Origin: Thermoanaerobacteraceae bacterium
GTDB taxonomy: Bacteria; Bacillota; Thermoanaerobacteria; Thermoanaerobacterales; UBA4877
NCBI GenBank assembly: GCA_030016635.1
Contig: JASEJQ010000012.1
Coordinates: 1-48,695 of the forward strand
DNA length: 48,695 nucleotides
Direction: 5' to 3'
The notes under the pieces were generated by a model. That model was not told where the DNA came from. It saw only the letters and a list, made by a program, of their open reading frames with translations, and made no database searches. The position numbers were made by a program, and so were the translations under genes. Position 1 is the first letter of the stretch. Each line of letters begins with the position of its first letter. Shown one piece after another: positions 34,924 to 44,513 of this stretch.

Positions 34924-36336
34924 ATGGTGAAAAACTTGGAAGAACTTTTTATACAGAGCAAAAATCCAAGTATCGTTTGGATAACGGCTAAATTTATTGA
35001 AGATAAAATAGGAGGACAATATTATTCAACGGATTATATTGAGTATGAAAGAATATTAAAAACTAATAAATTAATAGTTTTAAAAGATGTTATATCCGAG
35101 TATAGCGGTGGCCCGATGGGGTTTCAATTGCACTCATATGATTATGTTGACCAAGGAGTACCAGTACTAAGAACAAAAGATATGAAAGAACTAACAATAA
35201 TATTGGATGACCCGATATTTATATCGCAAGAAAAACATAATGAGTTAAAAGGTAGCAAGACATATCCAGGGGATATTATAATTTCCAAAACTGGCCAAAT
35301 TGGCGTAGTAGCAGTGGTTCCAAAAACATTAAACGAGGCAAATCTGAATCAAGCATTATGTAATATTAGAGTAAAAGAAGGTATTATTGATAATTATTTT
35401 TTAGCAGTTTTTTTAAATAGTAAGTATGGTCAATATCAATTCATTAGACAGGGTGAAGGAAAAGCAGTTCAAAATGGTTTAACTAAAGATGAAATATTAG
35501 ACTTACAAATACCAGTTATTTCTCCTGAAATTCAAAAATACATAGGAGATAAGGTTAGAAAAGCAGAAGAGTTGAGAGAAGAAGCGAAAAGGTTGAAGAA
35601 AGAGGCTGAAGAGATATTAAATAAAGAACTTAATTTAAAAGATGTTGAATTTTATATAAAACAAACAAATAATAAGAAGTATTCTTGGACAGAAAGTATA
35701 GAAATTGAAGATAGAATCGATAGTGAATTCTATAAGCCCAAGTATAGATATTTAAGCAAATTAAATAATATGTCTGAGTTAAGTTATTATTATAAGATAA
35801 GCAAGAAACGAATAAACAAAAATATAGATAGAAAAATAAAATACATTGATTTATCAAGTGTCAATAATATTATTGAGCCTAGTGACTTTAATACTAAAGA
35901 ATTACCAAGTAGAGCCCAATTTTTAGTTAAGGAAGGTAATCTAATTATTTCTACCTTAAAAGGTTCAAATAAAATTTCAATTATACCTGAACACCTTAAT
36001 GATTCAGTTTGTTCTACAGGGTTTATTGTTATTGCTACCAAGTCTCATTTAACAACTGAGTATTTATACTTGGTATTTTCTAATAAGGTGTTTAATATGC
36101 AGATAGAGAGATATTCTACAGGTTCTATAATGAGTGGTGTTAATCATGATGATTTTAATAAAATGCTTATACCTGTTATATCTAATAAACAAATTATTGA
36201 TACAATTACTAATAAATTAAGAAAACATTTTAGACTTTTGTATTATTCCAAACAACTAATCCAAGAAGCCAAACAGGACGTAGAAGACCTTATAGAAGGC
36301 AACTTTGATATGTCAAAAGTTAAGGCAAATAATTAA
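34924..36336 (+). CDS. HsdS-like DNA specificity protein (second)
   Basis: The 470-residue protein has two target-recognition domains, the first ending QNGLTKDEILDLQIPVISPE (about 195-215), then a coiled-coil spacer (about 218-250, KAEELREEAKRLKKEAEEI), then a second domain closing with GVNHDDFNKMLIPVIS and a final helix. This is the classical HsdS plan, so it probably gives the methyltransferase its target. ATG 34924 is one base behind the methyltransferase stop; upstream in-frame starts lie inside that gene. The second half is very AT-rich, suggesting separate acquisition or recombination of recognition domains. Confidence 0.9.
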   Translation: MVKNLEELFIQSKNPSIVWITAKFIEDKIGGQYYSTDYIEYERILKTNKLIVLKDVISEYSGGPMGFQLHSYDYVDQGVPVLRTKDMKELTIILDDPIFISQEKHNELKGSKTYPGDIIISKTGQIGVVAVVPKTLNEANLNQALCNIRVKEGIIDNYFLAVFLNSKYGQYQFIRQGEGKAVQNGLTKDEILDLQIPVISPEIQKYIGDKVRKAEELREEAKRLKKEAEEILNKELNLKDVEFYIKQTNNKKYSWTESIEIEDRIDSEFYKPKYRYLSKLNNMSELSYYYKISKKRINKNIDRKIKYIDLSSVNNIIEPSDFNTKELPSRAQFLVKEGNLIISTLKGSNKISIIPEHLNDSVCSTGFIVIATKSHLTTEYLYLVFSNKVFNMQIERYSTGSIMSGVNHDDFNKMLIPVISNKQIIDTITNKLRKHFRLLYYSKQLIQEAKQDVEDLIEGNFDMSKVKANN

Positions 36337-36365
36337 AGTTTTTGAAACAAAGGCAGGTGAGACCT

Positions 36366-37421
36366 TTGGTAAACATAAACGAGTTGGTGAAAAGTTTAAA
36401 CAGCCTATATGACTATGGAGAAATAAAAAATGACACTGATTTACAATACCTTATAGACCAAAACTTTATTAGACTTGCAGAAGATAGGCTGGTTATCACG
36501 AAAAAATGGGTTAAGTTCAGCGGAAAGGTAAGCAGGGAAGATTTTATATCTTCACTTCTCTGTTTCTATCCGCCTCTGTTACATAAGTTGCTAAAAAAAG
36601 TATACGAAGAGGCTTGTATTATAGGTCAAAGGGGAGACGGTAAAGCCCTATATGAATTTATAGACAGCATCCCTGAATTTGCTGAAACCATATTAAACAT
36701 TAAGGATAAAGATGTAGAAGAAACGGAAGAAATAAAATACTTTTATCAGGCTGTGTTTAATGGGTATCCTCAATATCCTTCAATACTTACAAAACTAAAA
36801 ACCATGCAGTTAGCAGAAGATACAGAGGATGTAGAGTTATCGCCGATGGGTAATAATCCTAATGAGATATGGGTGCAGGGAAGAAGAATAACTTCATCTG
36901 TAAATCTACCAAAGTTAAAGGATAAAAATAAATACACCTTTACCCCCTATGAATACAGGGATTTTCCAGTGGAAGAAGAAGTAGGGGAGGTTCTTTCTTA
37001 CCCATGGAAAACTTTTTTAACAATACTATCAATGGTAGCCCTTGAATACCAGGCAGCAGGTTTTGAAGGATTATCCATAAGGCCTACGGACCACACCAAC
37101 TACTATACAACCCAGCCTTTAGACTTTTACATCTTCAATATAAATGGAAGGGAGATAAGGGTAGGAAGGCTCAATGATTTTGTATATGAGTTTTGCGTGG
37201 GAAATGATATGTACCTTTTCCCAGATAAGGCTCCTGAAGTAGACAAGGTGGTTTTTAATATGATGGATGAGCAGAAAATCGATTTTAAAGATGGGGAATA
37301 TGTCCTCAATGAAAGGTTTAAAGACCTGATATACTCAAAGGATGTTATTATAAAAAACCGCTCCAGAAAGTTTAAAAGCACCCTTAAAGACTATGTAGAA
37401 AAGTTGAGGAATACATTATGA
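36366..37421 (+). CDS. Unrecognised protein of the defense operon (about 351 residues)
   Basis: The sequence looks alpha/beta with no membrane segment. The N-terminal 60 residues resemble a winged helix (YLIDQNFIRLAEDRLVITKKW). The C-terminal half contains WKTFLTILSMVALEYQAAGF and TDHTNYYTTQPLDFYIF, which I cannot assign. TTG 36366 follows AGGCAGGTGAG by 4 bases; TTG 36342 is also in frame but has no site. Its end overlaps the next gene by 4 bases (ATGA), and the two may form one complex. Confidence 0.72.
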   Translation: MVNINELVKSLNSLYDYGEIKNDTDLQYLIDQNFIRLAEDRLVITKKWVKFSGKVSREDFISSLLCFYPPLLHKLLKKVYEEACIIGQRGDGKALYEFIDSIPEFAETILNIKDKDVEETEEIKYFYQAVFNGYPQYPSILTKLKTMQLAEDTEDVELSPMGNNPNEIWVQGRRITSSVNLPKLKDKNKYTFTPYEYRDFPVEEEVGEVLSYPWKTFLTILSMVALEYQAAGFEGLSIRPTDHTNYYTTQPLDFYIFNINGREIRVGRLNDFVYEFCVGNDMYLFPDKAPEVDKVVFNMMDEQKIDFKDGEYVLNERFKDLIYSKDVIIKNRSRKFKSTLKDYVEKLRNTL

Positions 37422-38473
37422 TTATAAAAATAGGTACGGACAGATTTTGGGTAAAGGTATCCAATATAGAAAGATGGGCAGAGATTTTAAAATCCCTACC
37501 CAAGAAAATACCCTGCAGCAGTAAAAAAGATTTAGCCAGAGATTATCTAGGCTATAAGGTTGACGAGAGCGGAAGAATTGTTAATGCTGATGAGGTATAT
37601 GGTCTGTTTGGTGCAGAAAAAGATAAAAACTCTTTAACTATCGTTGGATGTAACTTTATAAAGGAAATTGAAGGCGGATATGAACTTACAGAGGGTGCCA
37701 CTGAACTGGTAGAAAGATTTAAACATAATGAAGAATGGGAAAAGGTATTGGCCAAGCAATTATTAAAGTATTCCATAAGAATTAGGACCATTGCTTATGC
37801 GATGCTAAATGGAGGATATCTCTATTTTGAAAAAGGATATATGGAAAACTTCGCAAAGGCTTATATAACCCTAAATGACAAGAAGTTTTACATTTTCAGC
37901 AGTAAGCCTGATGAAATGAACATTAATAGTTTAATGAAGGAGAATCAATCAAAAATATTAGGGGATTTCTGGAAAATGGAACTTGATATTGGAAATGGGG
38001 AAGAAATAGAATTTAGGGGCGTTAATAAAGATTATCCTTCTTTAGGTTCTATGAGTACTTATTTAAAAATACCAATGCTGTTATTTGACTATTTAGGGTG
38101 GATTGTTGAAAGCGAAGATGGAAGGTACATCTTAGATAAACATAAGATAAAAGAGGATACAGGTATTGATGTATATGAAAGTTTAGTAAATGAAGCCGAT
38201 ATGGATGATATAGAAATATTACATAAATTAATTGAGGAATACTCAGATGCAAGGGGATTTTTCCCAATAGGAATAGTAGGCTCCATATTGAAAAAGAAGG
38301 TTGACAGTAAGAATACCATCGCAGAAGAACAATGGATTGACCATTACTTTGTTACAGGTATAAACAAAGGAAAGTTTATAATTAAAGACCATGAGCAGGG
38401 ACAACCCAGGCACGGCAGGGGCTTGCTGGGGGAAAAAGATTATCAATTAATTAAGTTGGAGATTAGAGATTAG
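37418..38473 (+). CDS. Unrecognised protein of the defense operon (351 residues)
   Basis: It starts MIIKIGTDRFWVKVSNIERW and has a helical middle (about 85-130) and a probable winged helix near the C-terminus (about 245-285, HKLIEEYSDARGFFPIGIVG), ending in a basic, Gly-containing stretch. No catalytic motif is evident. It has almost the same length as its predecessor and is coupled to it by ATGA; both being wHTH-containing suggests DNA- or protein-binding subunits. Confidence 0.72.
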   Translation: MIIKIGTDRFWVKVSNIERWAEILKSLPKKIPCSSKKDLARDYLGYKVDESGRIVNADEVYGLFGAEKDKNSLTIVGCNFIKEIEGGYELTEGATELVERFKHNEEWEKVLAKQLLKYSIRIRTIAYAMLNGGYLYFEKGYMENFAKAYITLNDKKFYIFSSKPDEMNINSLMKENQSKILGDFWKMELDIGNGEEIEFRGVNKDYPSLGSMSTYLKIPMLLFDYLGWIVESEDGRYILDKHKIKEDTGIDVYESLVNEADMDDIEILHKLIEEYSDARGFFPIGIVGSILKKKVDSKNTIAEEQWIDHYFVTGINKGKFIIKDHEQGQPRHGRGLLGEKDYQLIKLEIRD

Positions 38474-38486
38474 GAGGGATGTGGGC

Positions 38487-41400
38487 ATGTCTATTTGGGC
38501 ACCCTTTGGTACCAGTGATTTTCCTTTAAACCAGCCAATGGTAGGACAGAAAGAGTTTTATGAAATTTTCAAAGGCTTTACGAAGACTATGAAAAGTGCA
38601 GGGATGGCAACTATTTTTCCGCTGATTTCAAAGTGGGGTGTAGGTAAATCCCGCATCGGATTTGAAATTATTTCAGAACCTCTTGGAATGGACAAAGGCT
38701 GGATTATTAATGAAGATGGCGTACAAAAGGAAGTAAGAATTTTCAAGCCAAATTTCGAAGATAAGGTTCTTCCGTTATACATAAGGTATTCCCAAATGTG
38801 CCATCCTGATTTAATTGGAGATAACTGGGTGGCTTATGGCATTTATACAGCGCTGTCCTATTTAAGCAGAGAATCCGATGGAAGCATTCAAGGAAAGATT
38901 ATGGAAGCCATTCAAGATGCCTTATCTCCTGTAGGGTTTGATAGAAGCATCCTTGGAGATTTACTGCAAGTAGACAGGGTAAATTTAAATGAACTGGTTA
39001 TAAGCAAAGAAAAATTGGATGAACTAACCCGAAAAGGAATGGAGTATGTTAAGCAATTCGGTATTGAACATTTCCTTATTGTCTGCGATGAATTAGAAAC
39101 AGCGGGGGAAATTGCAAAGTATGGAATTGAAAAAGAGAAGGAACTGGTAAACAAAATAGATGGAGAAGCAATTCAGGTAATTACAAGTGCTATAAAACAT
39201 GAAGACCCGAGAAAGAAATATCCAGAGGTTTCCTATCTTCTTTTGTGTTCTACAGTTATAGGAGGAAGTATCCAGGGGATAGGTGCTTTAGATAGAAGAA
39301 CGGAAATGTATGAAATGCTTCAGAATTCCTTTGCAGATATATCGGATTATATCGCTTATCTTAACAAGAAGGGCATGATACCTGAGTATCCAAAAGGACT
39401 GATAGAAGCAGCCTATACCATAGCAGGAGGTAATTTTGGTTGGTTTAACGTTATTATGAATAACGTAGACCAAAAGATGGAAGATAGTTCTGTCAAAAAA
39501 GAAACAGGATATATTTTTGAAACCATATTAAACTCCAGCAACCGTTTTAAAGAAAGTTTGATTGATAAACCTGCTTTTGACTATATTCAGTGTGATGATA
39601 GATTCAGGCAGACTATTAAGCATGCTCTTTTAGAGCAAATCCCTAAGAAGAAAACAAACTATTCTGCGGAAGAAATAAATGCCATGATGGATGCAAAGGC
39701 AGAAGATGGCGAAAAGTTATTCAAAGAGTTTTACTGTGTGAAATTAGAAAAGGATGATTTGGCGGTTTACCTCAATTCTCAAGGCTACAAAAGAGAAACG
39801 GGAGATATATTTGTTAATAATTTCGGAAGCAGTTTTGATTTAGGTATACTCTTGAGAAGCCTAAAAACTTTTTCTCTCAATGTAAAAGAAAATGAGTATA
39901 TTGTGGGGAAGGAAGAAGAAACATTTTTAGACCAGGTCAGGATGTTGTATCCGAAGGATGATATTGAAGAATCAGCAAGATATATCTATGGATATATCCT
40001 TGAAAAAATAGAAAAAGAAGATATAAAAGAAGCAGAATATATCGGACCAAACTTTGCCTATTTAAGCCGCCTTGATAAAAGGTATAGAGTAGAAAAAGAT
40101 GATTTTGGCTACGTTCCAGATACTGAAAAAAACAAAGAGATTGAAGCGTTAGTAAAAGAAAGGAGCAAAAATAGAAGAGAGGAAGTAAAAAGGGTTCTTT
40201 CAGGTGCATGCAGGGTATTGGAAATAAACTACCCAGAAGAAAGTTTCTATACTATCAATGGCGTTGAATGTGTCAGGACCAAGGTAGAAGGAGGACCTTA
40301 TCTTGATGTTCATGAGGACAGAATAGTAGATATTATCTGGGGTAAGGATGAAGACAAACTAAAAGATGCACTGTTAGATAGCAGACTTTTAAAAGAAGGA
40401 GTACATCCTGTTATTGTAATCTCTGATTCTGTTATTAGTGCGGAGTACACCGATAAATTTGTAAAAGAAAAGTATGAAGGCATAGGCAAATGCTTGATAT
40501 TTGTCAATATAACCAGACTTCAAAAGGATATTTTAGAGGTCATGTCCATAGATAAGGACATATTGGATATAAGGGAGAACAGGAACGTTATTACTTCTAC
40601 CTTTAGGGATAGAATCAGAAAAATTAGAGACCATTTTAATTTAAAGGCAAGAGAATGGTTTGAAAAATTAGATGAGGAAGGCTGGATATTAAGACCTATC
40701 ATCTACAAGAAACATGATGAAAGGCAAATAGCACTGCTGTCAAAGGCTTATAAGCGGATGCTCATCCACAACCTTGATTTTGAGGAACTTGGGAGCAAAA
40801 AAGATGTGAGATTGTCTGATGCAGAATATACGGAGTTGAAGAATGTTTTGAAATCAACTGCCATAGGCAGAATGAATGAGGGAAAAGGATATAAGGAAAC
40901 AGGTTTATTCTTTCATGAGGATGAAAATAGATACAGCATAAATATACCAGCCTGTATGAACAGAATACTGAAGTTTAATGGAAACAGCAACAAATCCATG
41001 GCTGATTACGGCAATAAATTTTTCTTCAGCCTTATACACGAGGTAAAGCCGAAACGCACTTTAGAGCAGTGGATAGAGTTTATGATGGGGCTAAATCTTT
41101 TGCTAAAAACCAAGGACGGTTTTATTGAGAGAATATCCAATTATGAGTTGGACGGCAGGTATTCTGTAGTTAAAAAATGGCTGGAAGATGACTGCAAAAA
41201 AGAAATTGACAGCATGAAGAAGGTTATAAACGGTCCTTATTTGGATGTCCTTGAGAAGAATCAGGTACCTTATTATAAAGTACAACTTCAAGAGGCTGAA
41301 AAAATTAAGGATAGCATTAATGTTGATAAGTTATCAGAAAAAGATGATAAGAATATGGAAAACTTCAGAGATGTTATTTCGAAGATTGAGGAATTCCTGG

Positions 41401-42548
41401 AGATTTGCTACCAAGTATATGACAGTGATGGATGGAATAACATCAAAACCTATAATCCAAACATCATAAAGGATATTAAAATTGATGATAAGGATAAGCC
41501 TTTGTGGTTTAGGGTAAGGCATATAAGATTGTTTATAGACTATATTAATACCTTAAAGGACCCAGCAGTAAAGAGCATTACGGATAAAATTGCAGAAATC
41601 AAGAAAAATTGTGAGTATTGCGGATTCATGCTTCCTATTTCTCCGATAACGAATATATTGCAAAAGTATTGTAATGAACTGCAGAACTCAACTGATTATG
41701 AAAAGATGACAATATCAGGTACAGGGACTATGGTTTCCTATATAAATACTTTAGCATATAAGTTAAAAGATGGAGATTTTAGTGGAGCATATAAGCGAAT
41801 TGAAGATATTCTTGATGCCTGCGGATTAGAGCCTATTGAGAACAATGAGTTAAAGTGGGCTAATGATAGAGGAATAATAGGTGAGTATAAGGCTATTTAT
41901 AAGAATTTTACTTCTATCATTGATTGTTATAAGAAATTACCTGAAAGCAAAAGGTGGGTTGATTATTTTTCAGATGCACCAGAAAAATTAAGGAATCATA
42001 CCGAGGTGAAGAATTTAAGCAACTGTATTAAGGAAATAGAGTTATTTGTTAACGGCGGTCTTGAACAGGAGATTGAAGATAACGAGCCTGTTATGCTGAG
42101 TAAGCCTGATGAATTTTTGGCGCTTCTTAAAAAGAGGGTAGAAGATATGCAGCAGTATGTAGGGCTTATTGAAGGTTATAAAACAAATGTAATGAATTTA
42201 GCAAGGACAAAGAAGAATGAGTTTTATGATAATTTGCTGATAAGTACCATAGATAAGATATGCAGAGTACAGGGGAAACCTCCAGTATCCGCACAAATAA
42301 ATACGGAAGAGTACCCAAAAGAGGAAACTTATGCTGCCACAAAAGAAGCGATACAGAATAAAATGAATTTGCTTGCAAGTGAAGGTGAATCATTCTTTAA
42401 AAATTCACCATTGATTAAGAAAACTACCTTTAGTTTCTTTAAGCAGGTAGTAGAAAAGGATGGAGATATTAACTGGGATGACTATGTTGAGGAAAAGCGT
42501 GAGTTAGAATCAGTAAAATTGATTCGGACAAAGGTTGAGGTACTGTGA
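38487..42548 (+). CDS. Very large P-loop ATPase of the defense operon
   Basis: The 1353-residue protein opens SIWAPFGTSDFPLNQPMVGQ. A Walker A-like SKWGVGKS lies at about residue 47 (S replaces the first G of GxxxxGKS), and a Walker B FLIVCDELE at about 195, so the N-terminal 450 residues form an AAA+ or STAND-like ATPase. The remaining 900 residues are helical and charged with no recognised domain. In size it recalls BREX BrxC and other large defense ATPases, but I see no true match. ATG 38487 is chosen over GTG 38481, as TAGGAGG (38471-38477) would touch the latter. Confidence 0.85.
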   Translation: MSIWAPFGTSDFPLNQPMVGQKEFYEIFKGFTKTMKSAGMATIFPLISKWGVGKSRIGFEIISEPLGMDKGWIINEDGVQKEVRIFKPNFEDKVLPLYIRYSQMCHPDLIGDNWVAYGIYTALSYLSRESDGSIQGKIMEAIQDALSPVGFDRSILGDLLQVDRVNLNELVISKEKLDELTRKGMEYVKQFGIEHFLIVCDELETAGEIAKYGIEKEKELVNKIDGEAIQVITSAIKHEDPRKKYPEVSYLLLCSTVIGGSIQGIGALDRRTEMYEMLQNSFADISDYIAYLNKKGMIPEYPKGLIEAAYTIAGGNFGWFNVIMNNVDQKMEDSSVKKETGYIFETILNSSNRFKESLIDKPAFDYIQCDDRFRQTIKHALLEQIPKKKTNYSAEEINAMMDAKAEDGEKLFKEFYCVKLEKDDLAVYLNSQGYKRETGDIFVNNFGSSFDLGILLRSLKTFSLNVKENEYIVGKEEETFLDQVRMLYPKDDIEESARYIYGYILEKIEKEDIKEAEYIGPNFAYLSRLDKRYRVEKDDFGYVPDTEKNKEIEALVKERSKNRREEVKRVLSGACRVLEINYPEESFYTINGVECVRTKVEGGPYLDVHEDRIVDIIWGKDEDKLKDALLDSRLLKEGVHPVIVISDSVISAEYTDKFVKEKYEGIGKCLIFVNITRLQKDILEVMSIDKDILDIRENRNVITSTFRDRIRKIRDHFNLKAREWFEKLDEEGWILRPIIYKKHDERQIALLSKAYKRMLIHNLDFEELGSKKDVRLSDAEYTELKNVLKSTAIGRMNEGKGYKETGLFFHEDENRYSINIPACMNRILKFNGNSNKSMADYGNKFFFSLIHEVKPKRTLEQWIEFMMGLNLLLKTKDGFIERISNYELDGRYSVVKKWLEDDCKKEIDSMKKVINGPYLDVLEKNQVPYYKVQLQEAEKIKDSINVDKLSEKDDKNMENFRDVISKIEEFLEICYQVYDSDGWNNIKTYNPNIIKDIKIDDKDKPLWFRVRHIRLFIDYINTLKDPAVKSITDKIAEIKKNCEYCGFMLPISPITNILQKYCNELQNSTDYEKMTISGTGTMVSYINTLAYKLKDGDFSGAYKRIEDILDACGLEPIENNELKWANDRGIIGEYKAIYKNFTSIIDCYKKLPESKRWVDYFSDAPEKLRNHTEVKNLSNCIKEIELFVNGGLEQEIEDNEPVMLSKPDEFLALLKKRVEDMQQYVGLIEGYKTNVMNLARTKKNEFYDNLLISTIDKICRVQGKPPVSAQINTEEYPKEETYAATKEAIQNKMNLLASEGESFFKNSPLIKKTTFSFFKQVVEKDGDINWDDYVEEKRELESVKLIRTKVEVL

Positions 42549-43348
42549 TGGTTATTCAAATATTATATGAATATAAGAATAGAACAGAATACAGGCTTCT
42601 TAAGGATTTTTATGACTGCCAGGTAGCCCAGATGAATTCACTGCAAACTGGGGTCTTAGTTCTGCCTGGGATTCTATTAAGTAAACTAAACAAACAACAG
42701 TTAGACTTACTTAACACATGGCTGGAGGATAATAAAAACCAGTTAATACTTACACCTTCCTGGACCGAAATGAATTTAAAGGAAATCCTTCACTCATCGG
42801 TAGATATAAGAATAAATAGAACAGATGATAATTATGAGGGAATTCCGATAGGCTTTTTGATTGATACCACTGTAAAAGATGTTGTATTTCAACAGAATGG
42901 AAAGAAATTTGGAATCCATTACAGGAAGAATACAGGAACAGGTCTGATAACGGTAGTCACACTACCGTTATTGGACTATAAAATGATTCAGTTAGAAGAT
43001 AAATTAAAGGCTCTTTTTAATTCCCTGCTTGTTGCTGAAGATGTTAAACAAGAATCCTTGGTAGAAACAAAAGATTTTATATTAGATGATATTCATGTTT
43101 ATTTGATTATCCTGACAGGGGCTGATATTGACTTAAGTCAGTGTCTGTCAAGTATAATTCATAAATATTTTGGAGTTTTCATTGATGAAGAAACTGCTAA
43201 GCAAAGATATCAAGACCTGATAGCAAATCAATATATTAACGAGAATGGATTGTTAAGCAAGGGTATGACTGTAGTTAAAGAAAGGAAATTGAAATCCTTT
43301 ATCAATGCTGTAAAACAAAGGGGAGAAAAAGAAGATGGATGGATTTAA
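42548..43348 (+). CDS. Unrecognised protein between the large ATPase and the NurA-like gene
   Basis: The 266-residue protein begins VIQILYEYKNRTEYRLLKDF. The first half looks Rossmann-like, with VLVLPGILLSKL and LITVVTLPLLDY strands; the C-terminal part (from about 175) is helical and basic at the end. No catalytic motif is seen. ATG 42548 overlaps the ATPase stop by one base; GTG 42545 is possible. Its place directly before the NurA-HerA pair suggests a subunit of that complex or a link to the large ATPase. Confidence 0.7.
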   Translation: MVIQILYEYKNRTEYRLLKDFYDCQVAQMNSLQTGVLVLPGILLSKLNKQQLDLLNTWLEDNKNQLILTPSWTEMNLKEILHSSVDIRINRTDDNYEGIPIGFLIDTTVKDVVFQQNGKKFGIHYRKNTGTGLITVVTLPLLDYKMIQLEDKLKALFNSLLVAEDVKQESLVETKDFILDDIHVYLIILTGADIDLSQCLSSIIHKYFGVFIDEETAKQRYQDLIANQYINENGLLSKGMTVVKERKLKSFINAVKQRGEKEDGWI

Positions 43349-44495
43349 AGAAAATAGTACTCCAATATCCCAAAGTATAGTGGCTAATATTCAATTAGGT
43401 CTTCCAGCCACAGTTTCCAGGTTATCATCCAAAATGCGGTTTATTGATAAAATAGCCCCTGCCCTAAAGGAAAGTGGGGTGGTTAGAAATATAGAATTAA
43501 TAGCCCCTCTCACTATCAAGGCATCAGGTATTGCGGCAACCAACAGAACTTCCAGTGCATTTGGCGGGATGTTATATGTTGCTGGTGCAGTAAGGCAGGA
43601 CATACTTATAAGTGAAGGTTCTATTTATAAAACAAGACAAGAAAGTATCGTTGATGTAGATGAGATAGATGACCTGGATAATCAGAAAAAGTTGAAGTTT
43701 ATAGATATTATCAATGTCTATAAACTCCTGTCTGACTTAATGGAAGATGATGAAAAACCCGAACTCGTTTTGATGGATGTACCTTTAGTACTTGAGCGTT
43801 CGGATGCTCCCCTTGAAGATAGAAAGGATATTATAAGAATTTATGATAAATGCAGAGAAACCATTAAGTTTTTCTGGGATAAATATAAGGACATGATATA
43901 CCCATTTAATGAAAATGGAATTAAAATCGCATCAGTAGGAACAAAAAGGTTTGGTGCAATTATATATGCACTCACTGAGGATAATTTAGTCTATATTCCA
44001 GATGATATGGACAATAGCATAGTTAAAAAGATAGAAGAACTAATGCCCAAAATTCAAGATGTAGGTATTAAAAGGCTGCTAACAGGTATTCTTGTAAAAA
44101 GAACAAGGACAGCAGCATTTCAATATGACGGACTAAATAAGGATAACAGGCTGGAGCCTGAAACTTTACGAGATGTGGGATTAATGGGCATGCATATTAA
44201 GGCGGGAAACACTACACCGCCACTTTTGGTAGAAGTATTAGGCAGCGTAAAAGATTGGTCATCTGAAATGCTAGATAAACTGGCTTCTCAAATTATATCC
44301 CTGATTGCATTTGACCAAAAAAAAGCACTGCCACTGCCATTATGGTATGCCAAATATGCTTTAAAACCAGTCGAGGCCACAAATAATGGGAAAAATGTGA
44401 TTTTAGAATACTATAAAACACAAGCCAGGGAGATGCTCCAAAATGAGGCATTGGAGAGCATTTGGAAAGAAGATTTGGATGTGTTTGAGGATTGA
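43335..44495 (+). CDS. NurA-like nuclease
   Basis: The 386-residue protein is placed immediately before herA and has the plan of NurA nucleases, which with HerA process DNA ends. A segment GIAATNRTSSAFGGMLYVAG (about 64-83) sits where NurA normally has an A-x-D-G-S motif, and ELVLMDVPLVLERSD (about 140) fits the second acidic motif. The C-terminal part has LLVEVLGS and a final helix region as in NurA. The first catalytic Asp appears to be replaced by Asn, if the alignment is right. It overlaps its predecessor by 14 bases. Confidence 0.68.
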   Translation: MDGFKENSTPISQSIVANIQLGLPATVSRLSSKMRFIDKIAPALKESGVVRNIELIAPLTIKASGIAATNRTSSAFGGMLYVAGAVRQDILISEGSIYKTRQESIVDVDEIDDLDNQKKLKFIDIINVYKLLSDLMEDDEKPELVLMDVPLVLERSDAPLEDRKDIIRIYDKCRETIKFFWDKYKDMIYPFNENGIKIASVGTKRFGAIIYALTEDNLVYIPDDMDNSIVKKIEELMPKIQDVGIKRLLTGILVKRTRTAAFQYDGLNKDNRLEPETLRDVGLMGMHIKAGNTTPPLLVEVLGSVKDWSSEMLDKLASQIISLIAFDQKKALPLPLWYAKYALKPVEATNNGKNVILEYYKTQAREMLQNEALESIWKEDLDVFED

Positions 44496-44513
44496 GGAGG
44501 AGGGGTGATTGTA

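Noticed and set aside
31116-36336. Ordinary type I restriction-modification system
   Set aside because: HsdM-like and HsdS-like proteins are present, but no HsdR helicase-nuclease lies in the operon, and HerA, NurA-like, kinase and large ATPase genes are interleaved or follow at once.
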